64,000 nt of DNA from Roseovarius pelagicus (GTDB lineage Bacteria; Pseudomonadota; Alphaproteobacteria; Rhodobacterales; Rhodobacteraceae). This document shows positions 35,968 to 45,809 of the stretch, piece after piece. The notes under the pieces were generated by a model, which saw only the letters and a program-made list of their open reading frames with translations, was not told the DNA's origin and searched no databases. A program made the position numbers and the translations under genes. The stretch covers positions 2,108,001 to 2,172,000 of the forward strand of contig NZ_CP106738.1 of NCBI RefSeq assembly GCF_025639885.1. Direction: 5' to 3'. Position 1 is the first letter of the stretch; every line of letters starts with the position of its first letter.

Positions 35968-37290
35968 TTATTTTCCATAGACATATTCAGGCAGCCACAG
36001 GGCGATCTGCGGAAAGATCATGATCAGCGCCAGAGCCACTACCATCACCCCGACGAACGGTATGATCGAAATATAGATGTCCTTTAGCCCGATTTCGGGC
36101 GGGGCCATGGCGCGCATCAAAAACAGGTTATAGCCGAATGGCGGGGTCATGTAGGCGATCTGAGTCGTGATGGTATAGAGCACACCATACCAGATCAGAT
36201 CGAAGCCCAACGCGCCAACCAGCGGCACATAGAGCGGCGCGACAATCACCAGCATCGCCGTATCGTCCAGAAACGTGCCCATCAGGATAAAGCTGAGCTG
36301 CATCAGGATGAGGATCATCCACGGGCTGAGGCCCAACTGTGTGGTAAACAGATCCTCGATCGCCTTGACCGCGCCCAGCCCGTCAAAGATGGCACCAAAG
36401 CCCAGCGCAGCAAGGATGATCCACATGAACATGCACGAAATCGCCAGCGTATTGCGCACCGAGTTCTCGAACACCTCGCGCGTCATGCGGCGCTTCAGGA
36501 TCGCGGCGACAAAGGCCGCCATCGCCCCGATGGCAGAGCTTTCGACCAGCGATGTCCAGCCTTTGACAAAGGGCACCATCATCGCGGCAAAGATGATCAG
36601 CGGCAGCAATCCGGCACGCAGCAGGCGCAGTTTTTCGGCCAGCGGAATGTTGCGCTCGTTCTCGGGCAGCACCGGGCCAAGCTCTGGCTGCATCCGACAC
36701 CTAACGTAGATATAGACAACGAAAAGCGTCGCCATCATCAGCCCCGGCAGAACACCTGCCAGCCATAGCTGCCCAACGGGCTGACGCGCGATCATCGCAT
36801 ACAGAACCAGAACGACCGAGGGTGGCACAAGAATACCAAGGGACGATCCGGCCTGAATGACGCCTGTCACCATGATCTTGTCATAGCCACGACGCAGCAA
36901 TTCAGGCAGCGCGATGGTGGCACCGATGGCCATGCCTGCCACGCTGAGGCCGTTCATCGCGGAAATCAGCACCATCAGGCCAATCGTGCCGATCGCCAGA
37001 CCGCCGCGCACGGGCCCCATCCAGACATGAAACATCTTGTACAGGTCATCGGCAATCCGGGATTCTGACAGAACGTACCCCATGAAGATGAACATCGGCA
37101 GGGTCAGCAGCGGATACCATTTCATCAGCTTCATCGCCGCGGAGAACGGCACATCGACACCGCCCACGCCCCACAGCAACATGCCTGCGGCCGCGCCGAC
37201 AAAGCCAATCGCGCCAAAGACGCGCTGCCCGGTCAACAGCATCAGCATCATGGTGCTGAACATCAGGATCGCGATCATTTCGTAGGACAT
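35968..37290 (-). CDS. TRAP transporter large permease, DctM-like
   Basis: A 440-residue membrane protein with about twelve hydrophobic helices, starting MSYEMIAILMF. Family motifs such as LPMFIFMGYVL, AMNGLSVAGMAIGA and VPPSVVLVLY are present. The ATG at 37290 shares one base with the TGA of the small permease. It forms the sodium-driven translocation channel with DctQ. The longer reading frame upstream lies within the small-permease gene and is not real. Confidence 0.94.
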   Translation of the reverse strand: MSYEMIAILMFSTMMLMLLTGQRVFGAIGFVGAAAGMLLWGVGGVDVPFSAAMKLMKWYPLLTLPMFIFMGYVLSESRIADDLYKMFHVWMGPVRGGLAIGTIGLMVLISAMNGLSVAGMAIGATIALPELLRRGYDKIMVTGVIQAGSSLGILVPPSVVLVLYAMIARQPVGQLWLAGVLPGLMMATLFVVYIYVRCRMQPELGPVLPENERNIPLAEKLRLLRAGLLPLIIFAAMMVPFVKGWTSLVESSAIGAMAAFVAAILKRRMTREVFENSVRNTLAISCMFMWIILAALGFGAIFDGLGAVKAIEDLFTTQLGLSPWMILILMQLSFILMGTFLDDTAMLVIVAPLYVPLVGALGFDLIWYGVLYTITTQIAYMTPPFGYNLFLMRAMAPPEIGLKDIYISIIPFVGVMVVALALIMIFPQIALWLPEYVYGK

Positions 37291-37886
37291 CAGATTTCGA
37301 CCCCGCGAATGCGTCCGATATCGCGGAAGAGTTCTGCCAGTGCCTGAAGCAGCATCAGGATGACCCCGATGCACAGCATGGCCTTGACCGGCCAGAGATA
37401 AGGCCGCCACGCGGTCGAGCTGCGTTCAAGAAAGCCAAGTTCGCCTCCTGCTGCTGTCGGTCCCTGTGTGACGAAGGTCACGAACAAGTCCCAGAAAAAG
37501 CGGAATGGTTCAGTGCCGAAATAGCCCAGCGCATAGGCGGTGGAGCCGACTGCGCCGTAGAGCAGGACGCCGAGGTAGAACATCAGAAAAAACACGGTGA
37601 AGGCATCCATCCACGCCTTTTGCCGGGGCGACCAGCCACCATAGAAAAGGTCCATGCGCACGTTCGATCCCAACTGGATCGAATACGGCCCGCCCAACAC
37701 ATAATAGGCAACCATAACGAATTGCGCCGTCTCCAGCGTCCAGAGCGTCGGGTTAAAGAACGTTTTGGACACGGACGACCAAAGCAGGACGCCCACGAGC
37801 GCGAAAATCAGGTACATCGCGATACGCCCAATGAACCGGTTCAACCCGTCGATGGCGTGCACGTAACCGCAAACCAGCCTAGGCAT
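37290..37886 (-). CDS. TRAP transporter small permease, DctQ-like
   Basis: A 198-residue protein with four hydrophobic helices (AMYLIFALVGVLLWSSV is the first) and the DctQ signature LWTLETAQFVMVAYYVLGG. Its 5' end overlaps the amidohydrolase gene by 8 bases and its 3' end overlaps the large permease. The order DctQ, DctM, DctP is less common than DctP first. Confidence 0.93.
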   Translation of the reverse strand: MPRLVCGYVHAIDGLNRFIGRIAMYLIFALVGVLLWSSVSKTFFNPTLWTLETAQFVMVAYYVLGGPYSIQLGSNVRMDLFYGGWSPRQKAWMDAFTVFFLMFYLGVLLYGAVGSTAYALGYFGTEPFRFFWDLFVTFVTQGPTAAGGELGFLERSSTAWRPYLWPVKAMLCIGVILMLLQALAELFRDIGRIRGVEI

Positions 37887-38667
37887 GGGCAGACCCCTGC
37901 GCCTCTAGTCCAAGGTGGATCAGCGCGGGCCGAAGCAGGCTGAGCAACTCATCACCGATTTGCGCGACCGCTTCGGGCGTGGTCAGCAGATCATTGCGCA
38001 CCTCAATCATCACGTTTGGCAATTCATGGGCGATGCCGTGAATTTGCAATGAATGGGTGACGCCATCCTCGGGTCCGTAGGGCTGATTACGTTCGATCAG
38101 ACGGTGCGGCAGCTTGAGCGACGCGGAGAGCATTGCATCGGCCAGACGCGTGTCTGTGTCATGCAGGATGCCGATTTCTGTCGGGCGCTCCCTGCCGTGA
38201 TAGAGCGGGGTAAAGCTGTGGATCGTGATCAGTGCAGTTGGCTGCGCGCGCGCTCTGCGGGTGGTGATGACATCGGTCACAGCGTCACAAAACGGGGTAT
38301 AGACTGTTTCCACACGCTCAGCCCGGTCCGCATCTCTGAGATCGCGATTGCCAGGCACCTCGATTCGTTCGGATTGTGCGGTCATTGCCGATGGTGCCTC
38401 TGGCGGGCGGTTGCAGTCATAAACCAGCCGGGACACGGTGCAGGCGACGAGTGGGGCGTCGAGCGCCTCGGCCAGATAGAGGCTGAGGTCGAGTGCGCCG
38501 GGGTCCCACGCGGCATGACTGACCATGTCTTCGGGTGACAGGCCCAGATCGCCATACCGTTCGGGAATCACGTTCGAGGCATGCTCGCATACCAACAACG
38601 CCGAACTGGTGGTCGGTCCGGTCGTGCCCAGCAACTGGGCTGCGCTGTCAGCTGGTGCAGATGTCAT
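37879..38667 (-). CDS. N-formylglutamate amidohydrolase-family hydrolase
   Basis: A 262-residue zinc-type amidohydrolase related to HutG. VCEHASNVIPERYGDLGL near residue 26, HAAWDPGALDLS, CNRPP and ITIHSFTP are the family segments with likely metal and carboxylate ligands. I chose the ATG at 38667, behind GGGGAA; the earlier TTG is in the promoter region. No other histidine-degradation gene is near, so formylglutamate is not the obvious substrate. Heading a TRAP operon beside a gamma-glutamyl ligase, it may release glutamate from a gamma-glutamyl product. Confidence 0.85.
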   Translation of the reverse strand: MTSAPADSAAQLLGTTGPTTSSALLVCEHASNVIPERYGDLGLSPEDMVSHAAWDPGALDLSLYLAEALDAPLVACTVSRLVYDCNRPPEAPSAMTAQSERIEVPGNRDLRDADRAERVETVYTPFCDAVTDVITTRRARAQPTALITIHSFTPLYHGRERPTEIGILHDTDTRLADAMLSASLKLPHRLIERNQPYGPEDGVTHSLQIHGIAHELPNVMIEVRNDLLTTPEAVAQIGDELLSLLRPALIHLGLEAQGSAHA

Positions 38668-38703
38668 GAATTTCCCCGAGGGTGGCGCTTTTGAATAAAT
38701 GTT

Positions 38704-38733
38704 TTCACAATGGCAATTTTCTGTCAATATAAT
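38704..38733 (+). promoter_or_regulatory. Promoter candidate for the RpiR-family regulator
   Basis: TTCACA (38704-38709) and a perfect TATAAT (38728-38733) are separated by 18 bases in the short AT-rich gap between the divergent amidohydrolase and regulator genes. A TTGACA on the opposite strand at 38722-38727 may belong to the leftward promoter, so the two promoters overlap and could be controlled together. Confidence 0.5.
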
Positions 38734-38810
38734 TTCAGAGACATTTCATGTGATTGCCCTGCGCAACATTGCCAGTGCCAATTCAAGAGGAGCTGTGGGG
38801 CCGCATTGCC

Positions 38811-39701
38811 GTGAACACGTCATCCGAGACCCAGACCGCCAAACCGGGCCGCACCGTACGCGAGCAAATTCGCGCGCACTATGGAACGCTGACCCAATCG
38901 GAACGCAAATTCGCCAATGCGCTGCTGGCCAACTATCCTGCGGCTGGCCTTGCCTCGATCACGATTGTCGCTGCCAATGCCGATGTGTCCACGCCAACGG
39001 TCGCCCGCATGGTGCAAAAGCTGGGCTACAAAGGCTATCCGCAGTTTCACCAAGCCCTGCTGCAAGAATTAGAGGCGACGGTATCCGGCCCGACGCAGCG
39101 GCGCGCCAACTGGGCCAGCGAAGTGCCCGAAACCCATCTGCTGAACCGGTTCGTCACCGCGATCGGCCACAACATCGAACAGACGTTGTCCAACATCGAC
39201 ACGGCGCAGTTTGACGAGGCGGTGCAGGCGCTGGCCGACTCCGAACGACGGCTATATCTGGTCGGTGGCCGGATCACGCGTGCGCTGGCGGAATACGCAT
39301 TTACCCATTTTCAGGCTGTGCGGCAGCGGATCACGCACATGACGTCATCCTCGGCCACATGGCCGCATTACCTGCTGGACATGGAGGCCGGTGACGTCCT
39401 GCTGATGTTCGACGTACGCCGGTACGAGAAGAACCTGCTGCGGCTGGCGGAACTGGCGGCAGAGCGCGGCGTGCGGGTCATCCTGATTACCGACCAGTGG
39501 GCCAGCCCGGTGGCGGCGGTGGCCGATCAAACGTTTCACTGCTGGGTCGAGATTCCGTCGGCATGGGACAGCAACATCTCGACAATGATGTTGCTGGAGA
39601 CGCTGATCGCCGCCGTGCAGGAAGAAAACTGGCCGGAAACGCGGGCGAGATATGAGCGGCTGGACGAAATCTTTGACGCGGCACGCTTGTTCGGTAAATA
39701 G
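38811..39701 (+). CDS. MurR/RpiR-family transcriptional regulator
   Basis: A DNA-binding regulator of 296 residues from the GTG at 38811. The N-terminal RpiR helix-turn-helix (LTQSERKFANALLANYP then ADVSTPTVARMVQKLGYKGY) is followed by a SIS sugar-binding domain (YLVGGRITRALAEY and VLLMFDVRRYEKN). A good AAGAGGAG at 38785-38792 sits rather far from this GTG, so the true start may be slightly upstream. It is divergent from the TRAP operon, which it probably controls. The frame runs back to a TTG at 38754. Confidence 0.9.
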   Translation: MNTSSETQTAKPGRTVREQIRAHYGTLTQSERKFANALLANYPAAGLASITIVAANADVSTPTVARMVQKLGYKGYPQFHQALLQELEATVSGPTQRRANWASEVPETHLLNRFVTAIGHNIEQTLSNIDTAQFDEAVQALADSERRLYLVGGRITRALAEYAFTHFQAVRQRITHMTSSSATWPHYLLDMEAGDVLLMFDVRRYEKNLLRLAELAAERGVRVILITDQWASPVAAVADQTFHCWVEIPSAWDSNISTMMLLETLIAAVQEENWPETRARYERLDEIFDAARLFGK

Positions 39702-39716
39702 CCGGTGGCGCGCGCC

Positions 39717-40505
39717 CTACTCTACCGCGTCGCCATCGTCGATTAGGTTCGACAGCTTTTGCGCCGCATCCTGTAGCTGCGGGACAAATGCGATGGCGTC
39801 GGACAGTGACAACCGTTGGGCAGGCGCATGAAATGACAGCGTTGATACAAGTCTGCCATTTGTCTCGACGATGGGCACCGCGACAGCGATCATACCGTCC
39901 ATGAATTCCGCATTGTCGGTAGCATAGCCGCGTTTGCGAATCGCGCGCACCTCGTCCAGCAATGCATCGGGATGGGTGATCGTGGCATTGGTACGGGCTT
40001 CCAGTGCACCAGTGGTCGCGTAGTTGCGCAGATGTTTCTCGTCCAGCTGGCTGAGATACATTTTGCCCGAGGCGGTGCAATAGAACGGCACCATGGTTCC
40101 GACCGGCAGCTGGATACGCAGCGGCCATTTCGATTCTACCCGCTCGAGATAGATCATCCCCTCGCGGTCGGGCAGCGCGATGTTGCATGTCTCTCCGACG
40201 GCTTGGGCCAGCCGGGTCAGAATCGCGATCCGTGCGGTACGTATACGCAAGGAGGACAGAACATCCGTGGACAGGCGGCGCAGGCGTCCGCCTGGCGCAT
40301 AGCCGCGACCATCAATCTCGCGCTGGATGAAGCCCTCTTTCTCTAACGTTCCAAAGAGGCGATGTATCGTTGGCTTGGGCAGGCCAAGTGTCTGATTCAC
40401 CTCGGTCGGAGTGACTGGAACACCGGCGCGCGCCAACTCTTCGAGCACCATGAGCAACCGGAGATTGGTGGGAATAGTGCCTTCTTTTTCGCTGGCTTCG
40501 GTCAT
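39717..40505 (-). CDS. IclR-family transcriptional regulator
   Basis: A 262-residue regulator with an N-terminal winged helix (TEVNQTLGLPKPTIHRLFGTLEKEGF) and a C-terminal effector domain (YLERVESKWPLRIQLPVG, YCTASGKMYLS). The ATG at 40505 was chosen over an upstream start because conserved sequence begins there and earlier residues are not protein-like. It converges on the RpiR gene and diverges from the efflux pair at 40869. Either neighbour could be its target. Confidence 0.92.
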   Translation of the reverse strand: MTEASEKEGTIPTNLRLLMVLEELARAGVPVTPTEVNQTLGLPKPTIHRLFGTLEKEGFIQREIDGRGYAPGGRLRRLSTDVLSSLRIRTARIAILTRLAQAVGETCNIALPDREGMIYLERVESKWPLRIQLPVGTMVPFYCTASGKMYLSQLDEKHLRNYATTGALEARTNATITHPDALLDEVRAIRKRGYATDNAEFMDGMIAVAVPIVETNGRLVSTLSFHAPAQRLSLSDAIAFVPQLQDAAQKLSNLIDDGDAVE

Positions 40506-40868
40506 TGGAGTCCCAGTTTGTTTCCTTCGGTCCGCGACACTACAGTTGCAGGGCCACAATGGGTGATAGCCACGGCCATCACCACGATTATTCAACCACC
40601 GCGAGAACGAGGAGGTAAAGCTCTGTCTAGCGTAACTATCAATATTTGGGAACGCCCGGCAGGCCAGTTGCAATACTCGCAACGCTTAACACCTGCACCC
40701 CGTCACTTGCACATATCAGAGCCACCGCCATATTGCGTGCGGACAGGGCTAGTCCGCTCAGAAATGCACGGCTCCAAACCTTTGCTTTGCCCGGCTACCA
40801 GGATAAGAGGGCGGGCACCGACGGGCTTTCGCCGGCGCAACCACGATTGCAGTAGAAGGAATACGCTT
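40506..40868. promoter_or_regulatory. Divergent regulatory region between iclR-type gene and RND operon
   Basis: This 363-base gap holds no credible gene. A small inverted repeat GTTGC-N7-GCAAC lies at 40667-40683. Its size fits an operator, but no clear promoter hexamers stand out. AAGGAA near 40857 is the ribosome binding site of the membrane fusion protein. Confidence 0.3.
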
Positions 40869-41921
40869 ATGACGCGATGGATCTGGCCCGCCCTCATGAG
40901 TGCCGCGCTTGCGCTGCCTGCCATGGCACAGGATACGTCAGAGGCGTCAATGACCCTTAAACCGGTCAAGTTGATGACCGTCGAAACGGGATCAAGCGCG
41001 ACCGTGCGAAAGTTCTTTGGCCATGTGGTTGCCCGGCAAACGGTCGATCTGGCGTTTCAGGTCTCCGGTCAGGTCGAGACCATTCCGGTGGTCGAAGGCG
41101 AAACAGTGCCGAAGGGCGCATTGATCGCACAGTTGGATCTGGAGACATTCCAACTGGCGTTCGATCAGGCCAAACTGCAACAGGAGCAGGCGGATCGAAC
41201 CGTGGAGCGTCTGGCAAAACTGAGCGATGCCTCAGCCAGCCAAGTGCGGCGCGAGGATGCAGATACCGACGCGGCGTTGGCGCGTATCGCTGTTGCCAAT
41301 GCCAAAAATGCGCTGGAACATGCGACGCTGCATGCCCCGTTCGACGCATTGGTAGCAAACCGTGATGTCGCCAATTTCACCACAGTGAATGCCGGTACAC
41401 CCGTCGCACGACTGCATGACATGTCCGAGCTGCGCATCGAGATCGACGTGCCCGAAGTGCTGTTTCAGCGTGCTGGCGAGGACCCCGATGTGACCGTGAC
41501 CGCCAAGTTCCCGATCAGCGATGAAGAGTTTCCGCTGGAGGTCCGTGAATACAATGCCGAAACATCAGAGATCGGGCAGACATTCCGACTGACCTTTGGC
41601 ATGCCACCCCCTGCGGGAATGCGCATTTTGCCCGGTTCCTCTGCGACCATCACCGCCCGGTTGAACTCTGGTGAAACGGGTATTTTCGTGCCCGCCACTG
41701 CCGTCGCCACGGCCGCTGATGGTGCGACGTCGGTTCTGGCGTTTTTACCCGGTGAGGATGATACTGGAACGCTGTCGCGGATCGCTGTCACCATCTCGGC
41801 CGGACCGAACGGAAAATTCATGGTCACGGGCGTAGAGCCGGGCACGGAAATCGTCGTTGCTGGCGTCAACACGCTGGACGACGGGATGCGTGTACGCCGC
41901 TTCTCCGGTTTCCCGAACTGA
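40869..41921 (+). CDS. RND efflux periplasmic adaptor (membrane fusion protein)
   Basis: A 350-residue adaptor with a Sec signal peptide (MTRWIWPALMSAALALPAMA). The lipoyl halves are VDLAFQVSGQVETIPVVEGE and ATLHAPFDALVANRDV, separated by a coiled-coil hairpin (about residues 100-145) and followed by beta-barrel domains. The ATG at 40869 has AAGGAA eight bases ahead; the long upstream frame is not protein-like. It links the inner-membrane pump encoded 10 bases later to an outer-membrane channel not encoded here. Confidence 0.92.
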   Translation: MTRWIWPALMSAALALPAMAQDTSEASMTLKPVKLMTVETGSSATVRKFFGHVVARQTVDLAFQVSGQVETIPVVEGETVPKGALIAQLDLETFQLAFDQAKLQQEQADRTVERLAKLSDASASQVRREDADTDAALARIAVANAKNALEHATLHAPFDALVANRDVANFTTVNAGTPVARLHDMSELRIEIDVPEVLFQRAGEDPDVTVTAKFPISDEEFPLEVREYNAETSEIGQTFRLTFGMPPPAGMRILPGSSATITARLNSGETGIFVPATAVATAADGATSVLAFLPGEDDTGTLSRIAVTISAGPNGKFMVTGVEPGTEIVVAGVNTLDDGMRVRRFSGFPN

Positions 41922-41931
41922 GGACCGCACG

Positions 41932-44900
41932 ATGACTGTTGCACGCGCGTCGATTGATAAATCACTGCTGACATGGTTGCTGATGTTGGGCTGCCTTCTG
42001 GGCGGCATCTGGGGCTATCTGAACCTCGGGCGGCTGGAGGATCCGGCGTTTACCATCAAGGTCGCGGCCATTTCGACGCAATACCCCGGCGCCTCTGCCG
42101 AACAGGTTGCGCGCGAAGTGAGCGAACCATTGGAATCCGCGATTCAGAAAATGGGCGAGGTCGACAAGATCACATCGGTCAACCAGCCCGGCCTGTCGTT
42201 GATCGAAGTCGAGATCAAGCCAACGATTGACGGACCCGAATTACCTGCGATCTGGACCAAACTGCGGGCGCGTATTCGCGATGCGGCGCGTAACCTGCCG
42301 GATGGGGTCACGGACCCGCTGGTAAATGACAGCTTTGGTGACGTGTTCGGCATCTACTATGCGGTCATCGCCGACGGCTACAGCGATGCGGAACGCTACG
42401 AGCTGTCCACCTTCCTGCGTCGCGAATTGCTGGCTGTCGACGGCGTGGCAGATGTGGATGTCAGCGGGCTGGCGGACGAGGCGGTTTTCGTCGAGCCGGA
42501 TCCGGGTTTGGGCACCAATCAGGGGATTTCGCCACAAGCGTTTGTAAATGCGATTGCCACCGCAGATTCCGTCGTGCCCGCAGGATCACTGGGCGATACG
42601 CGCATTCAGGCCCCCGATGGATCGGATAGCGTGACGGCAATTGCCGGTCTAAGCGTGGGCGTCGGCGGCGAGGTGATCAACCTGACCGATGTGGCCGCTG
42701 TCAGCCGGGGGCGCAAGGACGACCCCGGTCTGATCGTACGTTTCAACGGGGCCGAGGCGTTCACCCTCGGGATTGCCGGGTTGGCCAGCGAGAACATCGT
42801 CGATGTCGGTAATCGTGTGGATGCGAGACTGGCCGCGCTCGATGGGGAAATCCCGGCCGGTGTCAGTCTGCATCCAATCTATCAGCAGCATGTGGTCGTC
42901 GATGAGGCATCCAGCGCGTTTCTGGTCAATCTGGCAATGTCCGTGGCCATTGTCGTCGTGGTTCTGGCGCTCTTTATGGGGTGGCGCGCAGCGGTCGTCG
43001 TCGGTGGCACGCTGTTGCTGACCGTGGTGGGTACACTGTTTTTCATGGCGATTTTTTCGATCGAGATGGAGCGCATTTCATTGGGTGCGCTGGTTATCGC
43101 GATGGGTATGCTGGTGGATAACGCCATCGTTGTGGCCGAGAGCATGCAGATCGCGATGCGGCGCGGCAAGTCTTCTCGGGATGCGGCAGACGAGGTGGCG
43201 AGCAAGACGCAGACACCGCTGCTGGGCGCGACGGTGATTGGCATCATGGCGTTTGCTGGTATCGGCCTCAGCCCGGATGCAACGGGCGAGTTTCTGTTCT
43301 CGCTCTTTGCGGTGATCGGCATTTCGCTGTTGCTGAGCTGGGTGCTGGCGCTGACGGCAACACCGCTGTTGGGACACTATTTCTTTCGTCAGGGCAAAGG
43401 CGGCGAGGATGATGCCTATGGCGGCTGGATGTTCCGCGCCTATGGCAGCGTGCTGCGCGGCGCGCTAAGGGTGCGCTGGCTGGTGGTCGTGGCACTGGTG
43501 GCTGTTACTGTTCTCAGCTTCATGGGGTTCGGGCAGATTAAACAACAGTTTTTCCCGAATTCGAACACACCGCTTTTTTATGCGCATTACAAGCTGCCGC
43601 AGGGTACAGATATTGACCGCACTTCGGCCGATCTGGCACAGATCGAAGAGTGGCTGCTGGCGCGCGACGATGTTGTGTCTGTCGCCAGTTTCGTCGGACA
43701 GGGTGCGACCCGCTTCCTGTTGACCTATTCCGCGGAAAAGCCAAACCCGAGCTATGGCCACCTGATCATCCGAACCGAAACGATCGCCGACATTCCGCCT
43801 TTGCGCGCGGCGCTGGATGCCTATGGACGCGGCACCTTTCCCGAGGCGGAGTTCCGCACTGCGCGGCTGGTCTTTGGTCCCGGCGGCGGACAACCGATCG
43901 AGGCACGCTTTTCTGGCAGCGACCCCGCTGTGCTACGGCAACTGGGTGAAACGGCAATGGAACGGATGCTCGCTGCGTCAGATAATCTGATAGATATTCG
44001 GACGGATTGGCGCGAGCAGGAGTTGGTTCTGAAACCGGTCTATGCGACAGACCGGGCACAGACGGCCGGTATCACCCGCGATGATGTGGCGACCACGTTG
44101 CGTTTTGCCACGGACGGAATCAGCGCCGGCGTCTACCGCGAGGACGATCGGCTGATCCCGATCGTCGTGCGCTTGCCCAAGGATAACGGGCTGGGGTTGG
44201 GTGATCAGGTCGTATTCTCAACTGTCTCCAACAGTTTTGTTCCCATCGGGCAGGTCACAGATGGTTACGAGGTCGAGGTACAGAATACGCTGGTGCATCG
44301 GCGGGACCGGCTGTTGACCTTGACGGTCGGGGCCGACGTGCCTGCGGACAAAACCGCCGCCGAAGTGCATACCGAGATACGCGCCGCCATCGAGGATATG
44401 CCGATCCCACTGGGCTACAAGATGGAATGGGGCGGTGAGTTCGAAAGCGCCGGTGATGCTAATGCCAGCCTCGGCAAGCAACTGCCGCTGAGCATTCTGA
44501 TCATGGTCCTGATTTCGATCCTGCTGTTCAACGCTTTGCGTCAGCCGCTGATTATCTGGCTTCTGGTGCCGATGTCGGTCTGTGGCGTGGTGATCGGGCT
44601 GCTCGGGACCGGATTGCCGTTCACCTTTACGGCGCTGTTGGGGTTATTGAGCTTGTCAGGCATGTTGTTGAAGAACGGGATCGTTCTGGTTGAAGAAATC
44701 GACATCGTACGTGGTGAGGGGGTTGCGCTATACGAGGCGATTGTGACGGCCTGCACTTCGCGCCTGCGCCCGGTGATGCTGGCGGCGGCGACGACGATCC
44801 TGGGTATGGCTCCGCTCTTGTGGGATGCGTTCTTTGTCTCGATGGCGGTGACGATCATGGGCGGACTGGCCTTTGCGTCAATCCTGACATTGATCGCAGC

Positions 44901-44973
44901 GCCCGTGTTCTACTATCTCTTCTTTGCCCGTTCAGAGCGGGCAGAGAAGGCGGCAGATCCGACCCCGGCCTGA
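41932..44973 (+). CDS. RND-family efflux transporter
   Basis: A 1013-residue proton-driven pump of AcrB/MexF type. The first helix is LLTWLLMLGCLLGGIWGY. The proton-relay region GALVIAMGMLVDNAIVVAE carries the conserved Asp, and the two large periplasmic loops and duplicated halves are in place. GAGGA precedes the ATG at 41932, 10 bases after the adaptor. The loop sequences fit a hydrophobic drug or solvent substrate rather than metals, as no Met/His-rich metal relay is seen. Probably controlled by the divergent IclR regulator. Confidence 0.94.
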   Translation: MTVARASIDKSLLTWLLMLGCLLGGIWGYLNLGRLEDPAFTIKVAAISTQYPGASAEQVAREVSEPLESAIQKMGEVDKITSVNQPGLSLIEVEIKPTIDGPELPAIWTKLRARIRDAARNLPDGVTDPLVNDSFGDVFGIYYAVIADGYSDAERYELSTFLRRELLAVDGVADVDVSGLADEAVFVEPDPGLGTNQGISPQAFVNAIATADSVVPAGSLGDTRIQAPDGSDSVTAIAGLSVGVGGEVINLTDVAAVSRGRKDDPGLIVRFNGAEAFTLGIAGLASENIVDVGNRVDARLAALDGEIPAGVSLHPIYQQHVVVDEASSAFLVNLAMSVAIVVVVLALFMGWRAAVVVGGTLLLTVVGTLFFMAIFSIEMERISLGALVIAMGMLVDNAIVVAESMQIAMRRGKSSRDAADEVASKTQTPLLGATVIGIMAFAGIGLSPDATGEFLFSLFAVIGISLLLSWVLALTATPLLGHYFFRQGKGGEDDAYGGWMFRAYGSVLRGALRVRWLVVVALVAVTVLSFMGFGQIKQQFFPNSNTPLFYAHYKLPQGTDIDRTSADLAQIEEWLLARDDVVSVASFVGQGATRFLLTYSAEKPNPSYGHLIIRTETIADIPPLRAALDAYGRGTFPEAEFRTARLVFGPGGGQPIEARFSGSDPAVLRQLGETAMERMLAASDNLIDIRTDWREQELVLKPVYATDRAQTAGITRDDVATTLRFATDGISAGVYREDDRLIPIVVRLPKDNGLGLGDQVVFSTVSNSFVPIGQVTDGYEVEVQNTLVHRRDRLLTLTVGADVPADKTAAEVHTEIRAAIEDMPIPLGYKMEWGGEFESAGDANASLGKQLPLSILIMVLISILLFNALRQPLIIWLLVPMSVCGVVIGLLGTGLPFTFTALLGLLSLSGMLLKNGIVLVEEIDIVRGEGVALYEAIVTACTSRLRPVMLAAATTILGMAPLLWDAFFVSMAVTIMGGLAFASILTLIAAPVFYYLFFARSERAEKAADPTPA

Positions 44974-45005
44974 GTGCCCCGGTTCTGTCGTGCAGGCTGA
45001 CTCCG

Positions 45006-45809
45006 TCAACTGCGGGCGCCACGCAACAGTCCGGCAACGCTCGACGTGGCAAAGATGGCCGCCGCGACACAGACAATCGTCGGACCTGTCGGCGTGTCAT
45101 AGCGATAGGCGACCGCCAGACCGCCCAATGCGGACAACCCGCCGATGCCCATCGCCAGCATTGCCATGCGTTCTGGCGTGGCAGCAAAATGCCGTGCGGC
45201 GGCGGCAGGGATGATCAGCAAGGAGCTGATCAACAGAGCGCCGACGACCTTGATCGCCACAGCGATGACCAGTGCCAGCGCAACGGTCAGTACCATCTGT
45301 TCCCGCTTAGGATCGATTCCGGCGGCATAGGCCAGATCCGAACCCAGCGTTGCCGTCAGCAGGGCCGACCAGCGCCACCAGAGTAACGCCAGAACCAACC
45401 CCGCCCCGCCCCAGATCACCACCAGATCGCCACGACCCACGGCCAGAATGTCGCCAAAGAGATAGCTCATCAGGTCGATTCGCACGCCGCCCAGCACCGA
45501 CACGGCGACAAGCCCGATTGCCAGTGCCGAATGTGCCATGACGCCCAGCAGCGTATCCATCGCGTGGCCACGGTCACTGAGGCCCGACACGACAACAGCC
45601 ATTGTCAGCGCCACCGCCAGTACGCCGACAAAGATCGACAGGTTAAACCCAAGCGCGAGCGCGACGCCAAGGATCGCTGCATGGGCCGTCGCATCCCCGA
45701 AATAGGCCATGCGCCGCCACACCACAAAACAGCCCAAGGGCGCGGCGGCCAACGCCACGCCAAGACCGGCAAGCGCGGCGCGAACCATGAAATCATCCAA
45801 CCAGTTCAT
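45006..45809 (-). CDS. znuB: Zinc ABC transporter permease
   Basis: A 267-residue ABC-3 family permease with seven or eight membrane helices. LGCFVVWRRMAYFGDATAHAAILG is the family N-terminal signature and VVGALLISSLLIIPAAAAR the conserved C-terminal loop. The ATG at 45809 overlaps the ATPase stop (ATGA). It moves zinc into the cytosol with ZnuC and the binding protein ZnuA encoded divergently. Confidence 0.93.
   Translation of the reverse strand: MNWLDDFMVRAALAGLGVALAAAPLGCFVVWRRMAYFGDATAHAAILGVALALGFNLSIFVGVLAVALTMAVVVSGLSDRGHAMDTLLGVMAHSALAIGLVAVSVLGGVRIDLMSYLFGDILAVGRGDLVVIWGGAGLVLALLWWRWSALLTATLGSDLAYAAGIDPKREQMVLTVALALVIAVAIKVVGALLISSLLIIPAAAARHFAATPERMAMLAMGIGGLSALGGLAVAYRYDTPTGPTIVCVAAAIFATSSVAGLLRGARS

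Noticed and set aside
37879..38667. Histidine utilisation gene hutG
   Set aside because: No hutU, hutH or hutI gene is nearby and the gene heads a TRAP operon, so the name would mislead although the family is the same.
40362..40868. N-terminal extension of the membrane fusion protein
   Set aside because: The stretch is not protein-like, and a good ribosome binding site and signal peptide start at 40869.
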